Assembly: GCF_029633865.1 (NCBI RefSeq)
Contig: NC_079214.1
Span: 22,562,373 to 22,626,372, forward strand
DNA length: 64,000 nt
Source of the DNA: Lampris incognitus
Lineage: Eukaryota > Chordata > Actinopteri > Lampriformes > Lampridae
Direction of reading: 5' to 3'
Of this stretch, positions 1 to 9,586 are shown in pieces (the stretch's first letter is position 1; each line of letters starts with the position of its first letter). The notes under the pieces were generated by a model that did no database searches, was not told where the DNA came from, and worked only from the letters and a program-made list of their open reading frames with translations. Both the position numbers and the translations under genes were made by a program.

Positions 1-322
1 CATTGCTCAGTTTTCTTTCAAACTCCATATCACGACAAACCAGAGATTAGGAAACTAGCCCACAGCTTAACAGCTTGCTGAATGAAGACTATGTGGGATC
101 AGCTCTGCTGTAAGTGTGAATGAGCTAGCTACATTAGTACATGGATCGGCATGCACCTCTTCTGCTTTTTACAGGAAACTGTGCTAGATATTAGTTGAAT
201 ACAATGTCACACAGTCTAAGAGGGCTTTATACTCACACAATGGAAAACAGGTGTATACAGTAAATGAAAATGACAATAGACAACACCCAAAATTCAGATA
301 AGAAAAAACTCCACAGATAATT
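1..322. other. unassigned flank
   Basis: I see no coding exon, RNA gene or recognisable repeat here. The region is AT-rich and ends at the target-site duplication of the SINE that follows. Confidence 0.4.
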
Positions 323-337
323 AAAAAAAATCATTGG

Positions 338-769
338 GGTGTCCAGGTAGCGTGGCAGTCTATTCCGTTGCCTACCAACACAGAGATTGCCGGGTTGAAT
401 CCCCGCGTTACCTCCGGCTTGGTGGGGGGTCCCTACAGACACAATTGGCCATGTCTGCAGGTGGGAAGCAGGATGTGGGTATGTGTCCTGGTCGCTGCAC
501 TAGTGCCTCCTCTGCTCGGTCGGGGCACCTGTTCAGGGGGAAGGGGAAACAGGGGGGTATAGTGTGATTCTCCCACATGCTACGTCCCCCTGGTAAAACT
601 CCTCACTGTCAGGTGAAAAGAAGTGGCTGGCAACACCACATGTATCAGAGGAAGCATGTGGTAGTCTGCAGCCCTCCCCGGATCGGCAGAGCAGCAACCA
701 GGGCTGCTCGGAAGAGTGGGGGTAATTACCCGGATACAATTGGGGAGAAAAAGGGGGGGAAAGTAAAAA
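338..769 (+). repeat. tRNA-derived SINE, family A copy 1
   Basis: This is a full-length copy, about 432 bp, of a SINE present four times in the window (also 9,117-9,578, 16,415-16,862 on the minus strand, and 34,544-34,976). The head is tRNA-like, with a B-box-like GGTTGAATCCCCG (GGTTCGAATCCC in the best copy). The body has a shared core (GGTGAAAAGAAGTGGCTGG) and a G-rich tail. A 15-bp imperfect target-site duplication, AAAAAAAATCATTGG / AAAAAAAATCACTGG at 323-337 and 770-784, supports LINE-driven insertion. The family name is not known to me. Confidence 0.75.
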
Positions 770-990
770 AAAAAAAATCACTGGAAAAAAATGGAGAAAG
801 AGGAAGAGCATCAAAGGAGGGATCAGGGAGTCCTCTTTCAGGACAGATAGACATGAAATATGTGCAGAGTGGGACAGGTAGTCAATACGGTACCAGATTT
901 AAGGAAGACAAATTATAAAAAAGCACTCAACAACCACAGTTGATGATAACAAACCAAAGCAAAAGGCAAAATGGACACTGGGACAGCACT

Positions 991-1109
991 GTGTGAATTT
1001 TATGTATTTGTACAAGAATTTAGATATTTCACAAGCTCCATTGACAGCTGACATTAATCCAGATTGTTTCTGAGGGAGCCTGACATCCTGAAATCCAGGC
1101 ATGTCATCC
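991..1109 (+). repeat. dispersed unclassified repeat, copy 1
   Basis: A stretch of about 119 bp aligns by eye with 11,160-11,278 at roughly 80% identity. Shared blocks include CATTTCACA-GCTCCATT and GACATTAAT-CAGATTG. No coding capacity or terminal repeats are visible, so its class is unknown. Confidence 0.5.
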
Positions 1110-1470
1110 CAAGCATCGCCACAGATTAGCACCGTCCCATGAAGCAACACTAACTTTTAGCATTACAGAGGGAAAAGAAAGCAATAGAGGCCTCATTCAT
1201 GCAGTGGTCCGACCCAGAAACATCAATTACACAGACACAAAAAGTGCAGAGGGAGAATGATTTGCAGCTAGAGCCATCACAAATGGAGAAGCAGCAGTAA
1301 TAAATGAAAGACAAAACTAAAGGTAGATGTGAGTCTCCAGCAAAGCCGGAGCTAGTCCAGGCACACAGCAGGCAGGCTTATATGCTCACTGCAAACATGC
1401 AGATGGGTAGTGAGCGGCCTAACCCTAAAGGAAAACTCTGGTATTTTTTAACATAAGCCCTATTTTCCTT

Positions 1471-2036
1471 CAAACCAAGGGATGGATAGCTGTGTTCTTT
1501 AAACTGATTCAGTATTGTGCAAGCTAGTGTCAGATGACTGCACACTAAACTGCAATGCAATCCTTTGGGGCAATAGCGCTCACCAAATACCATCTACTTA
1601 AAGAGCTCTTTATTGCAGTACCAGGCTCAGAATTTTATGAGAAGAGTCCAAAGAGCCATAGCCATGATATCAGTTCTGTATTTAGATATCAATCCATTTC
1701 TAACCCAGAGCAGAGGTCTCGCTCTGTAACCCTGCAAGCAGTGCGCTGTTGCAGAAGGAAACGTGATAGAGTTATATAGAAATGCAAAAAAGGAAAATGC
1801 GGGGAAAAGTCCACCTTTGCAGTGACTGAGTATACTGGGATTGTCTTTTCATAATGGAAAGTGTTTTCAGACACTTATCAAAACGGTCTGACCCTGTTAG
1901 TGCCAAAAAAAGAGCTTTCATTAGACATTATTGGCTTGAAGGATTCCATTGCAGTTTGGTGTACAGTAGTGGGCTGATGCTAGCACGCTCAGCACTGAAT
2001 CAATTTAAAAAGTTCTGCTATCCATCGCTTGGTTTG
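1471..2036. repeat. fold-back repeat with ~93-bp inverted arms
   Basis: The arm at 1,471-1,562 is an imperfect reverse complement of 1,941-2,036, sharing stretches such as ATTGCAGTTT and TATCCATC-CTTGGTTTG. About 378 bp of spacer lies between the arms. This is typical of a degenerate non-autonomous DNA element or an inverted duplication of a dispersed repeat. The gypsy LTR begins 17 bp after the second arm. Confidence 0.55.
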
Positions 2037-2052
2037 TCTCCTAAATTTTGGA

Positions 2053-2595
2053 TGTAGCCGGGTGGGGATTGAGTTCTAAAGTAAAAAACCACCAGAGGGC
2101 GCTGTGCCTTGTGGAGCCCCCCCAGCGCGAGCTAGAACAGCGGAGATTAAACCGGAAGTTCCGGGTTTTTTTGTTCCCTTCCTCAAGTACGCTGGAGTGA
2201 TCGGCTGTGTTTCTAAGAGCTTGTAAAAGAGATTTATTGTTAGAGCGTTTCCATGTGTAACGGATAGCCAAGCAGAGTTAGGCATCCATCACACCATGTG
2301 GGGGAGGACCATATAAAACGCTATACTTGGAGGACCCTGCAGTTGTTTTTTGTGCAGTTACTTTATTTGCTTATGTTCTTTCATTTGATTAGGCACTTGT
2401 ATGCTAGGTAGTTTCCACTGGCTAGCTGTACAAGAGATTAGGCATTTTATAGGCTAAGACCCTGAGATTTATGTTGAGCAGTATCATTGTTGAAACTAAA
2501 TTTATTAATGTCATTTTTCTAAATCATAAAATTGATCGGAATAAAGAACGCTGTTTTTTATGTTGTCTTGGGATATTTAATTTTACCAGGCTGCA
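2053..2595 (+). repeat. 5' LTR of the gypsy element
   Basis: The LTR is 543 bp, with a TATA-like ATATAAAA near 2,310 and an AATAAA at about 2,540. By hand alignment it differs from the 3' LTR by about 14 substitutions and two small indels, roughly 97% identity. The insertion is therefore not very recent, but not ancient. Confidence 0.88.
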
Positions 2596-2877
2596 TATTT
2601 TGGTACCAGGAGTGGGGTTTAATTTTTTGGAGTTTCCTGATAGTTTGAGAATTAGCTAGATAGGCTAGGGTTTTTTTTTTAGCACATAAACAACTGCAGT
2701 GGTCGTGTGTTGATGAGGATCCCAGACCGTGAGACCTTCCTGGAGTTGCGGTGGAGAACCAGTGACCAGATTTCGGCGATCCAGGCAGCACTGAGAACGT
2801 GGAGGAGGAAGACCTATCACCTCTACTCAAGTCTACAGACTGTCAAGGGACTGAGTTGAGCTAAGAGACGTTTCACC

Positions 2878-5534
2878 ATGTCAGAAGCAGGTAACGACGC
2901 CTGGGCAGAAGAGGAGGAGGTAGAAGAGACTAAGATAGCTGCGGTGAAACAGTGGGAAGTCCCCAGTACCGTAAAGGATTTGAGGTGCTTCCTAGGCTTC
3001 TGTAGTTATTATCGGAAGTTCATAGAGGGGTTTTCTCAGCTGGCAGGGCCCCTACATGATGTGGTCAATTCGTGTCTCAGGAGCACCAGTCCATCCCGGT
3101 CTAAACAGCTGTTTGGAAGTTTATGGACCACAGAGTGCCAGGAAGCTTTTGAATTACTGAAAGAGAAGCTCACCTGTGCTCCGCTTTTAGGTTATGCTGA
3201 TGTCTCTCTTCCTTTCACTGTTGAGACAGATGCCAGTAGTTTAGGATTAGGCGCAGTCCTATATCAGCAGCAGGGTGAGAAGAAAAGAGTGATAGCTTAT
3301 GCCAGTAGGAGACTGCGTAATGCTGAGAAAAATTACAGAAACTACAGCAGTATGAAATTGGAACTGCTCGCCCTTAAGTGGGCCGTTTCCGAGAAGTTCA
3401 GGGGTTACCTGTTAGGTTCTAAGTTCACAGTCATAACGGACAACAACCCCTTATGCCACCTGAATCCTGCGAGGTTAGGAGCCGTTGAATAACGCTGGGT
3501 GGCTCAGTTAGCGATTTTTGACTTTGAGGTCAAATACCGCTTAGGTCGCTGTAACACCGCTGCTGATGCCCTGTCTAGGCAGCCGTTAGCAGGGGAGCCC
3601 CAGCCAGATGTAGACGACCTAGAGTATGATGATTGCATAGCTATTTGCAATTTTAGGAAGGGAACAGCTCTAGGCCCAGAGTTAGGGACTGCAGGGGCCA
3701 AGTGTTGTAGCATAAGACAGGTTCGAGCCTCAGAGGCCGAACAGGGTACTGACGGGAGGGATGAACAGGGTAATACCCCTACCTTGCCCGGGTACTCCAA
3801 GGAAGAGCTACAGCAGTTCCAGAGCACAGATCCCACACTCAGTACATTTAGACAGTTCTGGGACAGGAAAGAAAAGCCCGCCTATTGGGAGAGAACCAGG
3901 TTAGCCAAGCCTGTGGTGTCCTTACTTAGACAGTGGTGCCGGATCAAGGAGATAGATGGCTTACTCTATCGTGTGGTGGATGATGCTCATGTGGGCGAAT
4001 GTCGTCAACTACTGTTACCTACCTGTTTAAAAGAACCAGTCCTGGAGAGCGTGCATGATCACATGGGGCATCAGGTAATAGAAAGAACACAGAACCTTCT
4101 GAAACAGAGATGTTTCTGGGCGGGGATGTATGACGACGTAGAGCAGTGGGTTAAGAACTGTCAGAGATGTGTCCTCACTAAGATGCCACAGCCCAAGATA
4201 CACGCCCTTAGAGAGTCATTTATAGCCACACGACCCCTGGAGGTAGTTGCCGTAGACTTCACCATCTTAGAACCTTCCTCAGATGGTCGAGAGAATGTTT
4301 TAGTGGTGACAGATGTGTTCACGAAGTTCACTCAAGCGTACCCCACTCGTGATCAGAGAGCAGACACCACAGCCAAGATTCTCCTCAGAGAGTGGTTCAT
4401 GGGGTATGGTGTGCCTGAGAGATTGCATCAGATCAGGGGAGAAATTTTGAGAGTGAAGTAATTACAGAGTTGTGCAAACTGTACGGTGTAAAGAAAACCC
4501 GCACAACACCTCATCACACCCAAGGGAATGCGCAATGTGAGCGATACAACAGAACTCTGCATGATTTATTGCGTACTCTACCGGCAGAGAAAAAACGCCG
4601 TTGGCCTAAGCACTTAGCAGAGGTAGTCCATGCCTACAATGTGACACCTCATTCGACTACTGGCTATACGCCGTACTATCTACTTTTCAGGGTCCATCCG
4701 CACCTCACAGTAGATGCTCTGTTAGGGCAGGAGCAAGTGCATGATCAGAAACATGATTGGTTAGTGGTGCATCGAGAGCGGTTGAATGAAGCACATGCTA
4801 GAGCAAAGGAGTATGCTGAATAGAAGGCAGCAGAAAGGATCGAGCTAGACAAACACAAGGTGTACTGTCCCCCAATTGAGGTCGGTCAGTTGGTGTATCT
4901 TCGTCACAGACCACAGGGCAGGAATAAGATACAAGATGCATGGAGTCCTAATGTTCATAGAGCGGTGGAGATCCAAGGTACTACGCATGCTGTGGAGCCT
5001 ATGGAGGGTGGTCCGGTTAAGAGGGTCCATAGAGCGGATCTTAGACCATGTGTAGGTCCTGTGCCTGCCCCCAGGAGGGAGAGCCCTCGTGCCCCTGTCG
5101 TGACACCTGTTCAGGCTCCTTCTGAGGCTGTCCCGGTCTACACAGACCCTGAGTATGTAGTTCTGGAAGAAGTCACTTGTCCAAGCTTGGGTCAGGGGAT
5201 AAGTAGAGAGAGAGATGAGATTACTGAGATTACTGATGCTCAGGACAGAGGGGACACAGTGTCTAGATATGGTCCTGAGCCGGTGGAGGTAGAACCTTCT
5301 GGTAGGGAAACAGAGTTAGAGACACCTGTTTCTATGACTGATGTACGGGCACCTGTCCCTGCACCACGTAGAACTCTGAGAGCTAATGCAGGGGTACATT
5401 CAAACCCTCACCATGTCCCTAGGTCAACATGTAATTCGATTTCACTCAGTCCTGATGTGCTGCCCCCGTTGCTAACGAGTATGGGTGCTGTATTCTTCAG
5501 GGAAGCAGTGAAGGAAGTGAAAGCTACGAATTAA
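2878..5534 (+). pseudogene. broken gypsy gag-pol remnant (RT end, RNase H, integrase)
   Basis: The reading frame opens with about 20 acidic residues that look like a gag start. It then runs directly into the connection region of reverse transcriptase (LGFCSYYRKF), so a deletion has joined distant parts. RNase H follows (ETDASSLGLGAVL, and TDNN in place of the usual TDH at its end). The integrase zinc finger (H-x3-H at 4,051-4,065, C-x2-C at 4,159-4,170) and DDE core come next, with conserved TPHHTQGNAQCER near 4,507. A long proline- and glutamate-rich C-terminal tail ends at 5,534. Breaks: an in-frame TAA at 3,490, a one-base frameshift near 4,430-4,440 and an in-frame TAG at 4,821. No function is expected. 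Confidence 0.88.
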
Positions 5535-5569
5535 GTCACTGAGGACGTTGACTTTTTAGCAGGGGAGTA

Positions 5570-6115
5570 TGTAGCCGGGTGGGGATTGATTTTTAAAGTA
5601 AAAAACCACCAGAGGGCGCTGTGCCTTGTGGAGCGCCCCCAGCGCGAGCTAGAACAGTGGAGATTAAACCGGAAGTTCCGGGTTTTTTTGTTCCCTTCCT
5701 CAAGTACGCTGGAGTGATCGGCTGAGTTTCTAAGAGCTTGTAAAAGAGATTTTTTGTTAGAGCGCTTCCATGTGTAACGGATAGCCAAGCAGAGTTAGGC
5801 ATCCATCACACCATGTGGGGGAGGACCATGTAAAACGCTATACTTGGAGGACCCTGCAGTTGTTTATTGTGCAGTTATTTTATTTGCTTATTTTCTTTCA
5901 TTTGATTAGGCACTTGTATGCTAGGTAGTTTCCACCGGCTAGCTGCACAAGAGATTAGGCATTTTATAGGCTAAGACCCTGAGATTTATGTTGAGCAGTA
6001 TCATTGTTGAAACTCTAAATTTATTAATGTCATTTTTCTAAATCATAAAATTGATCGGAATAAAGAACGCTGTTTTTTTATGTTGTCTTGGGATATTCAA
6101 TTTTACCAGGCTGCA
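5570..6115 (+). repeat. 3' LTR of the gypsy element
   Basis: This 546-bp direct copy of the 5' LTR follows a polypurine tract. The TATA-like motif is altered to ATGTAAAA. It ends in GCTGCA, followed by TATA and then the Tc1 element. Confidence 0.88.
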
Positions 6116-6498
6116 TATACACTACCGTTCAAAAGTTTGGGATCACCCAAACAATTTCGTGTTTTCCATGAAAAGTCACACTTATTCACCACCATATGTT
6201 GTGAAATGAATAGAAAATAGAGTCAAGACATTGACAAGGTTAGAAATAATGATTTTTATTTGAAATAAGATTTTTTTTACATCAAACTTTGCTTTCGTTA
6301 AAGAATCCTCCATTTGCAGCAATTACAGCATTGCAGACCTTTGGCATTCTAGCTGTTAATTTGTTGAGGTAATCTGGAGAAATTGCACCCCACGCTTCCA
6401 GAAGCAGCTCCCACAAGTTGGATTGGTTGGATGGGCACTTCTTTGAGCAGATTGAGTTTCTGGAGCATCACATTTGTGGGGTCAATTAAACGCTCAAA

Positions 6499-6693
6499 AT
6501 GGCCAGAAAAAGAGAACTTTCATCTGAAACTCGACAGTCTATTCTTGTTCTTAGAAATGAAGGCTATTCCATGCGAGAAATTGCTAAGAAATTGAAGATT
6601 TCCTACACCGGTGTGTACTACTCCCTTCAGAGGACAGCACAAACAGGCTCTAACAGGTACTATTTAATGAAGATGCCAGTTGGGGACCTGTGA
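6499..6693 (+). pseudogene. Tc1 transposase N-terminal fragment, left arm
   Basis: The frame starts MARKRELSSETRQSI and contains the first helix-turn-helix of Tc1 transposases (LRNEGYSMREIAKKL). It runs into non-homologous sequence after about 53 residues and stops. There is no DDE domain. It is the mirror image of the fragment at 6,650-6,937. Confidence 0.8.
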
Positions 6694-6937
6694 GGCGTCT
6701 GTTTCTCAAACTAGAGACTCTAATGTACTTATCTTCTTGCTCAGTTGTGCAACGCGGCCTCCCACTTCTTTTTCTACTCTGGTTAGAGCCTGTTTGTGCT
6801 GTCCTCTGAAGGGAGTAGTACACACCGGTGTAGGAAATCTTCAATTTCTTAGCAATTTCTCGCATGGAATAGCCTTCATTTCTAAGAACAAGAATAGACT
6901 GTCGAGTTTCAGATGAAAGTTCTCTTTTTCTGGCCAT
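6650..6937 (-). pseudogene. Tc1 transposase N-terminal fragment, right arm
   Basis: This frame is identical in its first 51 or so residues to the left-arm fragment but continues further, about 95 residues in all. It adds the GRPR-type hook (RSGRPRC) and the start of the second helix-turn-helix before ending at the centre of the palindrome. No catalytic domain is present. Confidence 0.8.
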
Positions 6938-7318
6938 TTTGAGCGTTTAATTGACCCCACAAATGTGATGCTCCAGAAACTCAATCTGCTCAAAGAAGTG
7001 CCCATCCAACCAATCCAACTTGTGGGAGCTGCTTCTGGAAGCGTGGGGTGCAATTTCTCCAGATTACCTCAACAAATTAACAGCTAGAATGCCAAAGGTC
7101 TGCAATGCTGTAATTGCTGCAAATGGAGGATTCTTTGACGAAAGCAAAGTTTGATGTAAAAAAAATCTTATTTCAAATACAAATCATTATTTCTAACCTT
7201 GTCAATGTCTTGACTCTATTTTCTATTCATTTCACAACATATGGTGGTGAATAAGTGTGACTTTTCATGGAAAACACGAAATTGTTTGGGTGATCCCAAA
7301 CTTTTGAACGGTAGTGTA

Positions 7319-7697
7319 GCTTAGATTAGTTTTTTTCTTTAAAGCCTCCTTCCTGGGAGGGTCTCAGTCTAAATCCAAGGTCAGGACAGGCTTTCTAGCT
7401 CTAACTTCTACACTGTAGGTGCTGCCAGTTCAGCACAGTTTAGGTTTTCATTTTCTTTCCCAACAGAGATTTGATGCTTTTGCCATTTTTTGTCTGTCTG
7501 TTTTTATGTATCTACCCACCAAAGTGTTTTCACCACCACTCATGAGAAAGTGTGGAAGCAAAAAGACTTAATGCTTAATTGGAGCATGGGACAAAAATTA
7601 TCTAATCCTTATTCACGATATTTAAAGAGATGCTATAAGGATATGGCCAATTACACAACTCCACAATATACTGTTCAATCACTATGGAGCTGACACG
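7319..7697. other. unassigned spacer
   Basis: I recognise no gene or repeat in this AT-rich stretch between the Tc1 derivative and the tRNA-like element. Confidence 0.35.
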
Positions 7698-7701
7698 TTA
7701 T

Positions 7702-7857
7702 TGTAGCGAATTCGGGGGACAACGCAACCACAGAAACTGCCGCGGCCGGGAAGCGAACCCGTATCGCCCGCACCGCAGGAGACATCGCTAACCACTCGAC
7801 AAAGGGTCAGACCCGCCAGTCAGCAGCCAGCGTGTCTACTTATCCATGCACGTTACA
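7702..7857 (-). repeat. tRNA-like element with short inverted ends, copy 1
   Basis: The 156-bp unit begins TGTAGCG and ends CGTTACA, near-perfect inverted 7-mers, and is flanked by TTAT on both sides (7,698-7,701 and 7,858-7,861). Read on the minus strand it carries tRNA-like A-box (GTCGAGTGGTTAGCG) and B-box (GGGTTCGCTTCCC) sequences resembling tRNA-Ser. A close copy lies at 39,671-39,819 and diverged relatives at 36,926-37,253 and 42,105-42,217. It is too degenerate for a functional tRNA gene. Confidence 0.6.
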
Positions 7858-7861
7858 TTAT

Positions 7862-8691
7862 ATTTCAGTATCTGATATATTCTCTGTACCATTGCACTTT
7901 ACCTCTTATTTAGCCTATATATAGTCAATCCTTGTGTAAAATTCAACTTGACTTGACTTGACTATATATCTGAAGATTGTTGTGTTGTTATTCTATGTTA
8001 AATACACTGAGAGAGCCATGAAACCAGAGTCAAATTCCATGTGTGTGCAAACCTACATGGCCAATAAACATGATTCTGTTTCTGATTCTGATGTTGAGTC
8101 GATCTGAGAAAGCATGCTTACAGGATAGGATAGGAGATGGAGATGGGAGTGGTAAATTACTTTTTTGATGACATTCACCAGTGACATGATGCTGTGGTAC
8201 AATACACTTAGAAAATTTAACCCAGCAAGATATTGAGCTCAAAATAGCTGGTAATGATTTCTTTGTTTTTATGTAACCATTAATTGAAAGGTTATCAGTC
8301 AAACTGGGCCTCAAGGCGCAGGTCTGAGGTACATTTTGATTTAATAGTGTAGCCAAAGCTCTGTTAGTTTGTTGTTATTCATCAGCAATAAGCACACTAG
8401 TGAATAAAAAAATAGGCATTGGCAGACCTGCATGATGCTTCTGTCCAAATTTCTTTGCTTGGTTGGGGTTATTCCCGAGTCTTTGGTTTATTCCAGTATT
8501 CATTGTGCTACTGTGAGAGGCTGGATGGCAGTAATGAAATTTGAATGGCAGCATGCCAAGATGCTGGATTCCTAAGACTGTGATCGTCAGATAGCTAAAA
8601 ATGAAGTCATTATTATCATAAATTGAAGCTGGAAGAGAGAAAGGCACTGGCTTAAGATTTGCTGGTCCAAAGTATTCATCAGATGTCTTTA
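7862..8691. other. non-coding, possible LINE tail at 8,061-8,092
   Basis: The only recognisable item is CCAATAAACATGATTCTG followed by repeated TTCTGAT units, which resembles the 3' tail of fish LINEs. No coding exon is visible. Confidence 0.35.
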
Positions 8692-8750
8692 TACATGCTC
8701 AATATTCCAGGTAAGGAAATCACAGAAAGTTGAATCAGTTCATCTGGACA
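8692..8750. repeat. short Penelope-end-like repeat, copy 1
   Basis: About 59 bp match the longer copy at 36,117-36,230 (TGCTCA-T-TTCCAGGTAAG, then TGAATC-GTTCA-C-GGAC). The longer copy also contains the GAAACG and CTGAAGAGGTCAC pieces typical of Penelope-like element ends. This copy is truncated. Confidence 0.4.
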
Positions 8751-8866
8751 TATTCATCAGATGAAATATCTGTGCTCATGTAACAACCAACGTAAAATCA
8801 GTAGCATTTGTAGCTTACTCATAGCAGCTCTGTTTACCTGTTTTTTTTTTTTGTGTGCCAATAGGT

Positions 8867-9046
8867 GGTGTATGTGTGTGTGTGTGTGTGTGTGTGGTGG
8901 GGGGGGGGGGGCTTGATGGCCTGGAGGCCTGTCCAGGGTGTCTCCCTGCCTGCTACCCAATGACTGCTGGAACAGGCTCCAGCATCCCCACAACCCTGAG
9001 AGCAGGATAAGTGGTTCAGACAATGGATGGATGGATGGATGGAGGT
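8867..9046 (+). repeat. TG microsatellite, G run and LINE-like 3' tail with ATGG repeats
   Basis: A TG run and a G run precede a tail from 8,912 (GATGGCCTGGAGGCCTGTCC ... GGATAAGTGG) ending in GGAT repeats. Related tails occur at 12,733, 17,033 (minus), 39,500, 40,021 and 51,411. The GGAT-repeat ending suggests an RTE/Rex3-type LINE or a SINE that borrows its tail. That assignment is inference. Confidence 0.6.
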
Positions 9047-9116
9047 GGGTTTTACCACATCAGCGAGGTTCTGACCATGCTGGGTAAACTGCCACTCACT
9101 AAGAAGTACTTTTAAC

Positions 9117-9578
9117 CACGGGCATCCGGGTAGCGTAGCGGTCTATTTCGTTGCCTATTAACACGGGGATTGCCGGTTCAAATCTCCACGTTATCGAATT
9201 CCCGTGTTACCTCCGGCTTGGGCTGGCGTCCCTACAGACAAAATTTGCCGTGTCTGCGGGTGGGAAGCCCAATGTGGGTATGTGTCCTGGTCACTGCACT
9301 AGCGCCTCCTCTGGTCGGTCAGGGCGCCTGTTTGGGGGGGACTGGGGGGAATAGCGTGATCCTTCAACATGCTACATCCCCCTGGTGAAACTCCTCACTG
9401 TCAGGTGAAAAGAAGTGGCTGGTGACTCCACATGTATCGGAGGAGACATATGGTAGTCTGTAGCCCTCCTCAGATCGGCAGAGGGGGTGGAGCAGTGACC
9501 GGACGGCTTGGAGAGCGGGGTGATTAGCCAGGTGCAACTGGGGCAAAAAAGGGGGGGGGACTTTTTTTTTTTTAAATG
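9117..9578 (+). repeat. tRNA-derived SINE, family A copy 2
   Basis: Same family as 338-769, with CCGGGTAGCGTAGCGGTCTA at the head, B-box-like GGTTCAAATC and the GGTGAAAAGAAGTGGCTGG core. An 8-bp match, CTTTTAAC, lies on both sides (9,109-9,116 and 9,579-9,586). A small internal duplication of the CGTGTTA head segment makes it slightly longer than the other copies. Confidence 0.7.
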
Positions 9579-9586
9579 CTTTTAAC

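Larger units (their letters stand above)
2053..6115 (+). mobile_element. Ty3/gypsy LTR retrotransposon, internally deleted
   Basis: Two direct LTRs (2,053-2,595 and 5,570-6,115), both starting TG and ending CA, flank about 3 kb of internal sequence. A candidate primer-binding site starts at 2,601 and a purine-rich tract, GCAGGGGAGTA, sits just before the 3' LTR. The internal region encodes the end of reverse transcriptase, RNase H and integrase in the gypsy order. Most of gag, protease and the reverse transcriptase core are absent. No target-site duplication can be seen: the 5' flank ends TTTTGGA and the 3' flank begins TATA, directly against a Tc1 insertion. There is no env-like frame. The copy cannot be autonomous. 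Confidence 0.88.
6120..7316. mobile_element. palindromic Tc1-like derivative (1,197 bp)
   Basis: The termini CACTACCGTTCAAAAGTTTG and its inverse are flanked by TA duplications at 6,118-6,119 and 7,317-7,318. The two halves (about 6,120-6,656 and 6,785-7,316) are near-perfect reverse complements around a unique centre of about 130 bp. Each half reads inward as the 3' end of the transposase gene in antisense, then a junction after GGGCACTTCTT (near 6,445 and 6,997). After the junction come the 5' leader and the N-terminal helix-turn-helix of the transposase in sense. Both ends are thus copies of the element's 3' end. The related, normally arranged copy at 63,417 shows what the parental order should be. 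The catalytic core is missing, so it could move only in trans. Confidence 0.85.
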
